A stretch of DNA of 64,000 bases from Anabaena sp. WA102 (GCF_001277295.1 NZ_CP011456.1:1736001-1800000), one strand, 5' to 3'. Positions 35,641-44,841 are shown, counted from the stretch's first letter. Program-made: numbers and translations. The notes: generated by a model from the sequence alone, not told the origin.

Positions 35641-36417
35641 GTGCAAGAACGTTTTCAAGCTATTCTTAAACGTCGTTTACAAGACCAAGTAGAAAAAAAT
35701 CCGCCGTTGTTCCCTTGGGAAACACAATCAATGGAGTATCCCGACTGTGTAGAAGAACAATCTCTGGGTTTAGTTCCTGTTTGGGGGTGGACTGTCCACC
35801 AATCTAAGCTAAATTTGCCTATTCCTTTGCCTGAAAAAGTTTTTTGGCAATTGCTAGAAAAATGTCAGGTGTTATTGACATCTTCTTTACCTCTGGGAGC
35901 TAAGTTAGTTCAGGTGGTAGAAAGTATGTTCCCTACAGATGCTCAAGCTATTAATGATTTGGCTGGGTTAGTCCTGAGAAGCTCTTATCGTTCTGCTGAT
36001 ACTTTGACAGCTACGGCTGATGTTGAGAGTGATTATTTTGATTTATTGCCACGTCAACAAATGGCTTTGTCTTTAATGGCAGCCAAGCAGTTGTTGGAAA
36101 ATTTAACTTTGCCAATTTCATTGACTCAGCCACTGGTAGAGAAACAATGGCTCACTACGGTGGGGACTTTGAGTATTCGAGTAGAATTACGGAATTTAGG
36201 TAAATTCATCAAGTTGACGGTTCAGGGTGAATTACCTACGCCGGGGATTTTACAACTCCAGGGTAATGATACTCAAGAATTTGTGAAATCTGAGACTTCA
36301 GAAATACCAGTTGTAGAGTTACAAATTGATAGAAATCAGCCAATTTATACTTTGGCAGTGGAGTTCCCTGAATTAGATCAACAGCCTTTGTTGTTGGCTA
36401 TTCAGGTGAAAATCTAA
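35641..36417 (+). CDS. patU3: Heterocyst pattern protein PatU3-like
   Basis: 258 residues from GTG at 35641 (VQERFQAILKRRLQ); a TTG at 35623 would add six residues. The N-terminus is polar and Glu/Pro-rich (EKNPPLFPWETQSMEYPD); the rest is alpha/beta with LVPVWGWTVHQSKLNLPIP and a C-terminal strand-rich part. In Anabaena PCC 7120 hetZ is followed by the split pair patU5-patU3, and PatU3 interacts with HetZ in pattern control. Here only the PatU3 part is seen: the 194 bp after hetZ contain no patU5-like frame. Confidence 0.8.
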   Translation: MQERFQAILKRRLQDQVEKNPPLFPWETQSMEYPDCVEEQSLGLVPVWGWTVHQSKLNLPIPLPEKVFWQLLEKCQVLLTSSLPLGAKLVQVVESMFPTDAQAINDLAGLVLRSSYRSADTLTATADVESDYFDLLPRQQMALSLMAAKQLLENLTLPISLTQPLVEKQWLTTVGTLSIRVELRNLGKFIKLTVQGELPTPGILQLQGNDTQEFVKSETSEIPVVELQIDRNQPIYTLAVEFPELDQQPLLLAIQVKI

Positions 36418-36453
36418 GGTAATATTGCCTATCTAGGAGTTAGATGGGAGCAA

Positions 36454-36544
36454 TAGACATCTCTAAAAAAGATGCTAGAGACATTCTATGGAACGTCTCT
36501 ACAAGGGTTTCAGGTCAAGCATCTTTAATTTCTGGAGATGTCTA
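36454..36544. mobile_element. TAGACATCTC-ended element with a decayed central palindrome
   Basis: TAGACATCTCTAAAAAAGAT faces ATCTTTAATTTCTGGAGATG plus TCTA. The centre, CTAGAGACATTCTATGGAAC onward, is a mutated version of the palindrome at 10341. The spacer 36418-36762 holds nothing else clear besides AT-rich sequence before the next gene. Confidence 0.6.
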
Positions 36545-36762
36545 ATGGCAACTAATGGATCATAATCTTGCTGAATTTCCTGGTTTTAAAACTTAGTTCT
36601 CTTTGCAATCAACAAGATCAATTCAATATTTAGCTATGAGCGGGATACTTGTACTCTCAGGGAGTCTGAAGCTAGGATAGGGGGGAAGTTGAAAACGAGA
36701 TGATAGTTTTCTACCTAGTATAGTATCCGCAGCGTCTACATCATAGCTTTGCTTATTTGAAA

Positions 36763-39084
36763 ATGTTTAATTTGTCTAGGATTAATCGGTTTTGGCGTTT
36801 ACCGTTAGGTAAGCAGTGGCAACCAACTAGAGGAAAATCGCCAGTCAAAGAAGTGGAAGATTCGATTCCTTTGCGAGCGCTAGTGATGGTACTGGTAATT
36901 TTGGGGATTGTGGCTACGGATATTGCTGGTGAGACTCAATTTAGTCTGTGGACTGTTCCACTGACTGTGGTGGGAACGTGGTGGAGTTATTACCGTCGTC
37001 GTGATTCTAATATTCCGATCCAGTTTTGTATTGCGATTGGAATGTTGTTGGCTTTGGGGGCTTTTTTTGGGCGGTTTATTGGTAATTGGAATGATACTCG
37101 GCTAAGTTTGGCGGAGTTATTGATTCAATTGCAAGTATTACATAGCTTTGATACGCCTCGGCGGAAGGATTTGGGCTATTCGATTGTAATTGGGTTGATT
37201 TTGGTGGGTGTGGCGGCGACTTTGAGCCAAACTATGGCTTTTGCGCCTGTGTTGCTGTTGTTTTTAGCGATCGCTCTCCCCACTTTAGTGCTGGATTACC
37301 GATCTCGTCTAGGGTTCAAGCCATCAACTTCGGAAAAATCTGCCAAAAAGAATAATCCTAATTTCAATTTTAAGGTTCTAATTTTAAATTTTTTGGTGAT
37401 TGTGGCTTTGGGACTGGGGATTTTTGCTATTTTGCCTCGGTTTCCTGGTTATCAACTGAGGTCTTTTCCTGTAAGTGCGCCGCTGAAAGTCCCAGATAAT
37501 TTTACAGGCAGGAGTATTATTAATCCCGGTTATGTCCGTGAAGGTAAGGGTAATGGTCAAGGTAGTGGTAATGATAGTGGTAGAGGCTCAGGAATGGCTG
37601 GTGAACCAGGAAAATTAGATAATAATTTTTATTACGGTTTTAATAGCGAGATGAACCAAAATCTGCGGGGAGAGATGAAACCCAAGGTGGTGATGCGGGT
37701 GCGATCGCAAGCTGAAGGTTTTTGGCGCGTTCTAGCCTTTGACAATTACACAGGCAAAGGTTGGAATATTTCCCGTAATGATCAAGTTACCACTCTCAGA
37801 CAATCACCTTGGACTGCACGCATTTCTATTGATCCTCCACCATTCACGACTCTCACCAAAGAGGTGGTGCAAACTTACAATTTGGTGTCGGAATTGCCTA
37901 ACCTGATTCCAGCGATGTCCTATCCCAAAGGTTTGTATTTTCCCACTCCAGCCATAGCCATTGATCAGGAAGATGGTTTACGTGCGCCAGTGCAGTTGTC
38001 AGAAGGGCTAACATATACAGTTGTTTCAGATGTCCCTTACCGCGATCGCTCTTTATTGGTTAAAGCCTCAACTAAATACCCAACTAATATTAAACAGTAT
38101 TATCTGCAAATCCCACCAAAAATTGCCGATAAAGTCCGAAAACGAACCGAAGAAGCACTGGCTAGTTATGATCAACAAAGGGTTTCCCGTTCTCCAGGGA
38201 CTAAAAGCCTAGATTCGGCTTACGAAAAAGCTCTTTATTTAGCCCAGTATGTCAAACAAAATTACACCCTACCCACCAATCCCTTGGACTTGCCTTATTT
38301 GGATGAAAAGGATGATTTAGTAGAAAGCTTTTTATTCAAAAATAAAGGTGGTTATCCCGACCATTTTTCCACTGTATTAACGATTATGCTACGTTCTGTA
38401 GGTATTCCATCACGGCTAGTGGCGGGATTTGCCCCAGGAGAATTTAATCCGTTTACGGGGATGTATGTTGTCCGCAATACAGATGCCTATGCGATGACAG
38501 AAGTTTATTTCCCCAAGTATGGCTGGTTTACCTTTGATCCAATTCCTGGACATCCTTTGATTCCCCCTTCTATCGAAGAAGATCAAACTTTTAGTGTGCT
38601 GCGTCAATTTTGGAATTGGATAGCTGGTTGGTTACCTTCACCAATTACAGCTATTTTAAATACTGTGTTTGGGACGATATTTAGCTGGTTATTCCAAGGG
38701 GTAGCTTGGTTCTTAAGTTTATTTACTAAAGGTTGGTTAGGAATATTAACCGGCTTAATCGTGGGGACAATCGCCGCTTTCTTCGCTTGGCTGGGTTGGG
38801 GACAATGGCGGAAGTGGCTTAACTTGCGTTGGTTAAAGAAATTACCGCCTATGGAAAGACTGTACCAACAAATGCTACAATGGACTGCCAACAAGGGTTT
38901 AGGTAAGCATCCTAGTCAAACACCCCTAGAATATGCCCAGCTTGCATACCAACACCATTCTCCAGAAATAGCTGAGGTGATAGATGAAATCTGTCATGCT
39001 TATGTGAGTTGGCGTTATGGTGGACATACTCCCAACTACCAGCAATTACAACAAAAATGGCAAGCATTAAAGACTTCCAAATAA
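36763..39084 (+). CDS. TgpA-type membrane protein with a transglutaminase fold lacking the catalytic Cys and His
   Basis: 773 residues from ATG 36763. Five to six N-terminal membrane helices (LRALVMVLVILGIVATDIAG to LGLGIFAILPRFPG), a Gly/Ser-rich loop, an extracytoplasmic transglutaminase-like domain (about 410-600), two more helices near 620-680 and a cytoplasmic DUF4129-like tail. In active relatives the motifs are GxC-E/D-H and DAHAW; here they read GYPDHF (Pro532 where Cys is expected) and DAYAM (Tyr576 for His), while Asp592 in the FDP motif remains. The domain is therefore probably non-enzymatic. The gene ends inside a GACTTCCAAATAAAAAAAT repeat, which supplies the last codons TSK and the stop. 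Confidence 0.85.
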   Translation: MFNLSRINRFWRLPLGKQWQPTRGKSPVKEVEDSIPLRALVMVLVILGIVATDIAGETQFSLWTVPLTVVGTWWSYYRRRDSNIPIQFCIAIGMLLALGAFFGRFIGNWNDTRLSLAELLIQLQVLHSFDTPRRKDLGYSIVIGLILVGVAATLSQTMAFAPVLLLFLAIALPTLVLDYRSRLGFKPSTSEKSAKKNNPNFNFKVLILNFLVIVALGLGIFAILPRFPGYQLRSFPVSAPLKVPDNFTGRSIINPGYVREGKGNGQGSGNDSGRGSGMAGEPGKLDNNFYYGFNSEMNQNLRGEMKPKVVMRVRSQAEGFWRVLAFDNYTGKGWNISRNDQVTTLRQSPWTARISIDPPPFTTLTKEVVQTYNLVSELPNLIPAMSYPKGLYFPTPAIAIDQEDGLRAPVQLSEGLTYTVVSDVPYRDRSLLVKASTKYPTNIKQYYLQIPPKIADKVRKRTEEALASYDQQRVSRSPGTKSLDSAYEKALYLAQYVKQNYTLPTNPLDLPYLDEKDDLVESFLFKNKGGYPDHFSTVLTIMLRSVGIPSRLVAGFAPGEFNPFTGMYVVRNTDAYAMTEVYFPKYGWFTFDPIPGHPLIPPSIEEDQTFSVLRQFWNWIAGWLPSPITAILNTVFGTIFSWLFQGVAWFLSLFTKGWLGILTGLIVGTIAAFFAWLGWGQWRKWLNLRWLKKLPPMERLYQQMLQWTANKGLGKHPSQTPLEYAQLAYQHHSPEIAEVIDEICHAYVSWRYGGHTPNYQQLQQKWQALKTSK

Positions 39085-39626
39085 AAAAATAAATAAGTTG
39101 GCGTTAAACAATGAATATATGTAACGAAATGTAAATTCAACAAATACCCTATAAATATGTTATTTCAGGGTTTTTACCCACATTTAGTATAAGTAAATAT
39201 ACTCAAAGTATTTTTAAGGGCAGGTTATTTTGTCTCCGATATGATTTTTGGCGTTGCTGAATTGAGGTATGAAATTGAAAAATCAAAAAAAATGAAACTC
39301 TTACTCTCTGCGACTGGAGCGCCTCTGCGTGTTCGCGCAGCGTGCCGTAGGCATAATAAAATCATACTCTTAATCAGCAACGCCTGATTTTTTATCTTAA
39401 AATACCTGCTGAATGAGGAGTGCATAGGTTCTGTCCCTACAATTCTGCATATATCATAGGGAATATTTTTAGGAGATTTAGCGGATAATACAGCTAAAAA
39501 AAGCATTAATTATGAAAAAACTCTGGCTAACGTGGTTTAAATCGTTGTAACTACCATTCTTTAGCGATAACATGGGAATAAGTTTACTACGAGCTTTTCA
39601 TTTTTCGTTTAGCTGAAATCTTTTTT
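39085..39626. other. Intergenic region with a miniature element
   Basis: Contains the element at 39250-39384 and AT-rich flanks. No gene; a 93-codon minus-strand frame at 39506 is mostly repeat sequence. Confidence 0.5.
39250..39384. mobile_element. GGCGTTGCTGA-ended miniature element with 8-bp target duplication, 135 bp
   Basis: GGCGTTGCTGAATTGAGG faces TTAATCAGCAACGCC. TGATTTTT occurs at 39242-39249 and 39385-39392, a perfect 8-bp duplication. The interior differs from the copies at 12209 and 12468 and includes TGCGTGTTCGCGCAGCGTGC. No protein is encoded. Confidence 0.88.
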
Positions 39627-39893
39627 ATGGAAATTCAATTAATCAATATCGGTTTTGGTAATATCGTCTCTGCCAACAGAGTCGTTGCCATCGTTAGTCC
39701 AGAATCTGCTCCCATTAAACGGATTATTACCGATGCTAGGGATAGAGGTCAATTAGTTGATGCTACCTATGGAAGACGGACTAGGGCAGTGATTATTACT
39801 GATTCTAGTCATGTTATTCTCTCCGCGATTCAGCCAGAAACAGTAGCCAATCGGTTTGTCATTTCTCGTGATCATCATGTTGTAGATAATTAA
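39627..39893 (+). CDS. RemA-like (DUF370) regulatory protein
   Basis: 88 residues: MEIQLINIGFGNIVSANRVV, then SPESAPIKRIITDARDRGQL and YGRRTRAVIITDSSHVILS. This matches the DUF370/RemA family, DNA-binding ring proteins known in Bacillus as activators of biofilm matrix genes. In many bacteria it sits directly before gmk, as here (265 bp apart). The cyanobacterial target genes are unknown. The start is supported by the conserved MxxxLINIGFGN beginning. Confidence 0.88.
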   Translation: MEIQLINIGFGNIVSANRVVAIVSPESAPIKRIITDARDRGQLVDATYGRRTRAVIITDSSHVILSAIQPETVANRFVISRDHHVVDN

Positions 39894-40158
39894 TCATCGG
39901 CATAATTATCAACCCAATTCTATTTGTACCATATCGGCTGTAGGATATGAATAGACTGGATTTCTGTCACCAGTGCTACAAATTCTTTAGTCTTGATGCT
40001 ATTTTGAAGAGTGAGGATGAGAAATACTGGCGCAAAAGCTTATACCACAGGTATTTAACCATCTCAAGTCCCAAGTTCAAAATGGTATTAGTTATTTTAG
40101 TCGCTAACACAAGACTAAGGAATCATTTGTATTTATTAATTCACTCTTTTCACGGATA

Positions 40159-40755
40159 ATGCAAGTCTTACCTACCCATAATGGTGCAAATACGAAAGAA
40201 TGTCTGCCTCTGGGCAAACTAATTGTTTTAACCGGTCCGAGTGGAGTCGGCAAAGGTACATTAATGAATGAAATTCTCCGGCGTTATCCAGAATTGCATT
40301 ATTCAGTATCTGCAACGACTCGTTCTCCCCGTCCGGGAGAAATCAATGGTAAAAACTATCACTTTATTAGTCGGAGTCAGTTTGAACAGTTAGTTACTCA
40401 AGGCGAATTTTTAGAATGGGCAGAATTTGCTGGTAACTGTTATGGTACACCCCGTGAGGCTGTGCTGAATCACGTTCAAGCTGGTAAGTTGGTGGTGCTA
40501 GAAATTGAGTTAGCAGGAGCAAGACAAATTCGTCATACCTTTCCTAGCGCTCTCAGTATCTTTATTTTACCACCTTCATTTGCAGAATTAGAAAAGCGGA
40601 TACGCGGGCGCGGACAAGATGCGGAAGAGGCTATTTCTCTTCGTTTGCAACGTGCTGAAGAGGAAATTGTCGCTGCTAACGAATTTGATATAAAAATTAT
40701 CAATGATGATTTTGAGCAAGCTGTAAAGGAAATAGAGAAGGCGATTTTTGAATAA
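40159..40755 (+). CDS. gmk: Guanylate kinase
   Basis: 198 residues. Phosphorylates GMP to GDP with ATP. The P-loop reads LTGPSGVGKGTL (about residues 27-38), followed by the GMP-binding SVSATTRSPRPGEINGKNYH and EFLEWAEFAGNCYGTPRE; the lid segment is RGRGQDAEEAISLRL. The length is typical. The pairing with the RemA-like gene upstream is a common arrangement. A TGGGTAATGGGTAATGGGTG short tandem repeat follows the stop. Confidence 0.95.
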   Translation: MQVLPTHNGANTKECLPLGKLIVLTGPSGVGKGTLMNEILRRYPELHYSVSATTRSPRPGEINGKNYHFISRSQFEQLVTQGEFLEWAEFAGNCYGTPREAVLNHVQAGKLVVLEIELAGARQIRHTFPSALSIFILPPSFAELEKRIRGRGQDAEEAISLRLQRAEEEIVAANEFDIKIINDDFEQAVKEIEKAIFE

Positions 40756-40900
40756 ATATCTGGTAATGGGTAATGGGTAATGGGTGATTGGTAAACAAAT
40801 TCTCCCTCTTGCCTGTTCCCTCTTGCCTCTTGCCTCTTGCCTCTTCCCTAAATGGGTAATAGCCCAAATTAGCAACTATTACCCATTACCAGTCATCAAA

Positions 40901-41365
40901 TTAACCCAATAAACCTTGGATTAATCCAGAATTACCTGTCAAGAAGAACGCAACTACTGCGCCACCGATACCACCAATTAAGAAAGCGCTGGCAAAATTA
41001 TTCCAGCTTTCCTTAGAGTTGAAAGCATCAACAGGAGGATTGGGTACAGCAACACTAGCAAGAGCTTTATCAGGATTGCTATTAGCGTATAAAGATAGAC
41101 AAGCAGTTAAAATTACAACCAAGCCAATACTGCCCAGTAAACCAGCTAAGTTAGCATTAGGGGCATTGCGTAAGGGACCTAACTTATCGAAAGGTCCAAA
41201 TAACAAATAACCATGAGCCATACCAACTTCTAAACCACGTCTAAAAGGATTTAGACCGGGGCGATAAGCTGGTAAATTGCTAATAAACCACTTCACCAAA
41301 GGGGCGGAATTGATGGGGGTTTCTAGGTCGCCTTTTTGTGGGTCACGTCCTGCTGCTATTGCCAT
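40901..41365 (-). CDS. psaL: Photosystem I reaction centre subunit XI
   Basis: 154 residues with three membrane helices: the first around GMAHGYLLFGPFDKLGPLRN, then LAGLLGSIGLVVILTACLSLY and FASAFLIGGIGGAVVAFFLT. PsaL forms the centre of photosystem I trimers or tetramers and binds chlorophylls. The N-terminus is about 18 residues shorter than that of Anabaena PCC 7120 PsaL as I recall it; the conserved GRDPQ...LETPINSAPLVKWF starts right after the ATG. It is last in the psaF-psaJ-psaL order, with a hairpin before it. Confidence 0.95.
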   Translation of the reverse strand: MAIAAGRDPQKGDLETPINSAPLVKWFISNLPAYRPGLNPFRRGLEVGMAHGYLLFGPFDKLGPLRNAPNANLAGLLGSIGLVVILTACLSLYANSNPDKALASVAVPNPPVDAFNSKESWNNFASAFLIGGIGGAVVAFFLTGNSGLIQGLLG

Positions 41366-41411
41366 AACTATTGTTCGATTCCTTGAATCACTGTTGTTAG
41401 TTTTTTAAGGC

Positions 41412-41450
41412 ATGAAACCCGTAAATTATAGTTAAGATTACGAGTTTCAT
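41412..41450. terminator. Hairpin between psaJ and psaL
   Basis: ATGAAACCCGTAA (41412-41424) pairs with TTACGAGTTTCAT (41438-41450) with one mismatch around a 13-nt loop. On the minus strand, the direction of transcription, it is not followed by a T-tract next to the stem, so it is more likely an attenuator or processing site that lowers psaL relative to psaFJ. Confidence 0.5.
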
Positions 41451-41531
41451 ACATTATTTAAGATTGTTTATTGCTAAACAATCCAGAAGAGAAAGCTAAT
41501 TTACTTAGCTTTTCCTAACCGTGTTTTCAAC

Positions 41532-41678
41532 CTATAGGGGGTGGAAAAGTAGGTCGGGGAAGAAGCGGTTAAATTCAATCAAAATCCCGGCTGTGATTGT
41601 TAGCCAGATTGTAGCCGCAACGGGGGCAGTAGAGATGAATGTCAGCAAGTAGTTGGTTTCGTCGCCTTTTTCAGCCAT
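41532..41678 (-). CDS. psaJ: Photosystem I reaction centre subunit IX
   Basis: 48 residues read directly from the minus strand: it begins MAEKGDETNYLLTFIST, crosses the membrane once (APVAATIWLTITAGILIEF) and ends NRFFPDLLFHPL. This is the standard PsaJ length and pattern, with the conserved FNRFFPDLLFHP end. It starts 39 bp after psaF, consistent with a psaFJ transcript. PsaJ holds PsaF in place in the complex. Confidence 0.96.
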   Translation of the reverse strand: MAEKGDETNYLLTFISTAPVAATIWLTITAGILIEFNRFFPDLLFHPL

Positions 41679-41717
41679 GAATTTAGTCTCCAGAATGAAT
41701 AAGTGAAAACAAATGAA

Positions 41718-42212
41718 TTAACGTGGCGAAACGGTAATTTCTGAATCCTTCGCTGTTAATTCGCCGGAGAGCAATTCTTTGATTGCTGCTGCTGGCCAAG
41801 CAAAACCGGAGGTGATGATAGGTAGGGCAAGACCCAAATCAATTTGGATTTCTTTTTGCTCCGCATTTGATTCTTTTTGGATTGCTTGGAGATAAGCACG
41901 GCCTACCCAACCAATCCAACCAGCAATGTAGAGGAAGAGAATACTAGGGATTAAAAAATCACCAGCATGATCAAGACGGCCATCTACAATCAAGTGGGGA
42001 TAACCTTCTGGTCCACAGAGTGCCTGAGAATAACGTTCAAACCGCTTTTTACCTGATTCGGGGTCAGGGGTGGTGTTACGGGCATTTAGTGCTAGCTCTT
42101 GAAAGGCGGGAGAGTCTTTACAAGGAACAAGATTTGCGCCTAGTGCTTTAGCTTCAGGAGCAAAATTGAACCAAAGAGTCATCACCAAAAGCAAAGCAAA
42201 CAATCGTCTCAT
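41718..42212 (-). CDS. psaF: Photosystem I reaction centre subunit III (plastocyanin/cytochrome c6 side)
   Basis: 164 residues. A lumen-targeting signal peptide (MRRLFALLLVMTLWFNFAPE, cleavage near AKA-LG) is followed by the lumenal domain with two cysteines (LVPCKDSPAF, ALCGPEGYPHLIVDG), a membrane segment (FLIPSILFLYIAGWIGWVGR) and a second hydrophobic stretch (LGLALPIITSGFAWPAAAIK). PsaF lies on the electron-donor side of photosystem I. It is first in the psaF-psaJ-psaL order. Confidence 0.96.
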   Translation of the reverse strand: MRRLFALLLVMTLWFNFAPEAKALGANLVPCKDSPAFQELALNARNTTPDPESGKKRFERYSQALCGPEGYPHLIVDGRLDHAGDFLIPSILFLYIAGWIGWVGRAYLQAIQKESNAEQKEIQIDLGLALPIITSGFAWPAAAIKELLSGELTAKDSEITVSPR

Positions 42213-42645
42213 GGAGTTGTTTCCTTTTATTACAAAACGAGAAGTTTCTTGTACAAAACGAAGCGGCTTGTACAGTCTTTATTTTAGATAACTAGGAAGT
42301 CATCATACTCTTGGCTGGGGACTGAGTAAAGTTGAAGTCAATAAAAGTTAAAGCTTCTCAATCAAAAGATAGGGAAAAGGGCAGGGGGCAGGGGGCAGGG
42401 GGCAGGGAGTAGGGAGTAGGGGAGTAGGGGAGTAGGGGAGTAGGGGAGATATGAGAGAATGTATATATTCCCTTGCCTTTTGCCTTTTGCCTCTTGCCTC
42501 TTGCCCCTTGCCTCTTGCCTCTTGCCTCTTGCCCCTTGCCTCTTGCCTCTTGCCTCTTGCCTCTTGCCTCTTGCCTCTTGCCTCTTGCCTCTTGCCTCTT
42601 GCCCCCCTTGCCTGTTCCCTGTTCCCTATTCCCTATTAATCTACT
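42213..42645. repeat. psaF-tsaD spacer with short tandem repeats
   Basis: Positions 42377-42447 hold GGGGGCA- and GGGGAGTA-type runs; 42470-42625 hold about 20 copies of the heptamer TTGCCTC with variants. This matches the short tandemly repeated repetitive (STRR) class described in heterocystous cyanobacteria. Frames across it (LPLASCLLPLASC...) are artefacts. The 160 bp next to psaF must carry its promoter. Confidence 0.85.
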
Positions 42646-43689
42646 ATGACAACCGTTTTGGCTATTGAAACCAGTTGTGATGAAACTGCTGTGGCAATTA
42701 TTAAGAATCGTGAAGTATGTAGCAGTATTGTTGCTTCACAAATTCCTGTTCATCAACAATATGGTGGGGTAGTGCCAGAGGTGGCTTCACGTCAGCATTT
42801 AGAAACGCTGAATTATGAAATAGAGCAAGCGATCGCATCTAGTCACTTAGATTGGAGTCAGATTGATGGAATAGCTGCCACCTGTGCGCCTGGACTGGTA
42901 GGAGCGTTGCTGGTAGGATTAACGGCTGCTAAAACTCTGGCAATTGTCCATGATTTGCCTTTTTTAGGGGTGCATCACCTGGAAGGTCATATTTACGCGA
43001 CTTACTTGAGTGAGCCAAGTTTAAATCCTCCCTTTCTTAGCTTACTTGTTTCTGGAGGTCATACAAGCTTGATTTATGTGAAAGATTATGGTATCTACGA
43101 AACCTTGGGAGAAACCCGTGATGATGCGGCGGGTGAGGCTTTTGATAAAGTGGCGCGGTTGTTAAAACTGGGTTATCCCGGTGGACCAATAATTGATAAA
43201 CTGGCACAAACTGGCAATCCCCAAGCTTTTACATTACCGGAAGGAAAAATTTCTTTACCTGGTGGGGGTTATCATCCTTATGATTGTAGTTTTAGCGGAT
43301 TGAAGACAGCAGTATTACGTTTAGTGCAGCAGTTAGAGAAAGAGGGCAAAGAAGTACCAATAGCGGATGTAGTGGCTAGTTTTCAGGATACTGTAGCGCG
43401 ATCGCTCACCAAAAGGGCGATCGCCTGCGCTCGTAACTATAGACTAGATACCATTACCGTAGGTGGTGGTGTAGCTGCTAATAGTGGACTGAGAAAGCAT
43501 TTACAAGCAGCAGCCAACAAACATAACATCCGGGTTTTATTCCCCCCCTTAAAATTTTGTACCGACAACGCCGCCATGATTGGCTGTGCCGCCGCCGAAC
43601 ATCTATCGCTTGGGAGAACATCACCCCTCACATTAGGAGTGCATTCCCGGCTCTCACTGAACCAAGTCATGCAATTATACGAAAATTAG
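42646..43689 (+). CDS. tsaD: tRNA N6-adenosine threonylcarbamoyltransferase
   Basis: 347 residues, the usual length. With TsaB/TsaE it attaches the threonylcarbamoyl group to A37 of tRNAs reading ANN codons. The ASKHA-fold motifs are intact: LAIETSCDETAVAI, the iron-binding HHLEGHIYATYL, VSGGHTSLIYV, DDAAGEAFDKVARLL and the ATP-site VGGGVAANSGLR. The gene starts a few bases after the STRR region. Universal and essential in most bacteria. Confidence 0.97.
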   Translation: MTTVLAIETSCDETAVAIIKNREVCSSIVASQIPVHQQYGGVVPEVASRQHLETLNYEIEQAIASSHLDWSQIDGIAATCAPGLVGALLVGLTAAKTLAIVHDLPFLGVHHLEGHIYATYLSEPSLNPPFLSLLVSGGHTSLIYVKDYGIYETLGETRDDAAGEAFDKVARLLKLGYPGGPIIDKLAQTGNPQAFTLPEGKISLPGGGYHPYDCSFSGLKTAVLRLVQQLEKEGKEVPIADVVASFQDTVARSLTKRAIACARNYRLDTITVGGGVAANSGLRKHLQAAANKHNIRVLFPPLKFCTDNAAMIGCAAAEHLSLGRTSPLTLGVHSRLSLNQVMQLYEN

Positions 43690-43751
43690 TTCAGGAGGTA
43701 GGGGCGCAGGGCCTGCGCCCATTCAGGAGTTCAGGAGAAAGAAGAATTTTC

Positions 43752-44642
43752 TTAATGACCAATGACCAATGACCGAATATGTTCAGCTACGGCTTCTGGT
43801 TGCTCCAACATAGCCAGATGACCACAATCGGGAATTTCAATCACATTATCGCCCACGTATTGAAAAAGCCAATGAAAACTTGCTAAATGGCGGACATACT
43901 TAGGTTCCATCACCTTATCGTCAGCACCAGCTAAAAAATAGACTGGCTGTTTTAATTTGGATACTAATTGGGGTAGACAGTTAATTTCTTCTTCCGTAGT
44001 AGAGTCGAGAAGAGTTCCCAAAGCAGCTTCAGGGTCAGCAATAATAAAATCAATCAGTCGTTGACGCGCCCAATATCGGTCTAGAGGACGCAACACACTA
44101 GCTTTAGTAAACAACAAATCAATCCAAGGCATTTGTGAAAGCCAACGGGGACGAACCTGTAAAAATTTTTGCCCAGTGGCGCGAAATTGCTCAAAAGCTT
44201 CCTTCAGATAAATCCCACCACCGGCATTAATACAAATCACACCTTGAACACAATCAGGTAGTTGAGCCGCCGTCCATAGAGCAATAGTACCACCTAAGGA
44301 ATGACCAACTAACCAAGCACTAGAAATATTCAGGTGTTGGAGAAGCACAGCCAAATCCTGAGCATAAGCATATGGAGAGTGCATAGAATCCAAAGACAAA
44401 CTAACCATACTAGAGTCTGTAGCAGCCAGTTCTATATCTGATGTCACCTGAGACTGCGATTCGCCAAAACCTCGTAAATCATAAGATAAACACTGCAAAT
44501 CTACCGATAAACGAGAAATCACAGGTTGCCAATATACGCTACTATTTAGCCAACCGTGGATAAATACTAAAGTATGGGGGCATGATGTGGGAGCAGTTAG
44601 CTCATAAGTATGTGGAACGCCTAAGATTTCTATTGTTGCCAT
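43752..44642 (-). CDS. Alpha/beta hydrolase
   Basis: 296 residues from ATG at 44642 (MATIEILGVPHTYELTAPTS); an in-frame start 17 codons upstream adds an unusual leader. Motifs: oxyanion-loop HGWLNSSVYW, the nucleophile elbow GHSLGGTIAL (Ser), the acid in LAGADDKVMEP and the His of PDCGHLAMLEQPE. A cytoplasmic esterase- or lipase-like enzyme; the substrate is unknown. It converges on tsaD with about 60 bp between the stops, which carries a GGGGCGCAGGGCCTGCGCCC inverted repeat. Confidence 0.85.
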   Translation of the reverse strand: MATIEILGVPHTYELTAPTSCPHTLVFIHGWLNSSVYWQPVISRLSVDLQCLSYDLRGFGESQSQVTSDIELAATDSSMVSLSLDSMHSPYAYAQDLAVLLQHLNISSAWLVGHSLGGTIALWTAAQLPDCVQGVICINAGGGIYLKEAFEQFRATGQKFLQVRPRWLSQMPWIDLLFTKASVLRPLDRYWARQRLIDFIIADPEAALGTLLDSTTEEEINCLPQLVSKLKQPVYFLAGADDKVMEPKYVRHLASFHWLFQYVGDNVIEIPDCGHLAMLEQPEAVAEHIRSLVIGH

Positions 44643-44841
44643 AATTAAATATCGTACCCTCAAGGGTGGGTGCGACTCAATACAACTCAACACGAACAGA
44701 GAACCAAAAATTCAAAAATTAAAATTTTGAATTAAGCAGATAGACGTTAAATAAACAAAATGTGTAAATAAAAGTACAATTACCTAAAACCTCTTGCCTT
44801 GTCATAACAACAATTTTTAACGCCAACCTACTGAGCTAATT

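Noticed and set aside
39225..39506. 93-codon minus-strand frame
   Set aside because: It spans the miniature element at 39250-39384 and has no family-like segment.
39947..40159. 70-codon frame between the RemA-like gene and gmk
   Set aside because: It overlaps the gmk start by one base and has no ribosome site or plausible protein composition.
42451..42668. Leu/Ala/Ser/Cys-rich frames of 62 and 69 codons
   Set aside because: They are translations of the TTGCCTC heptamer array.
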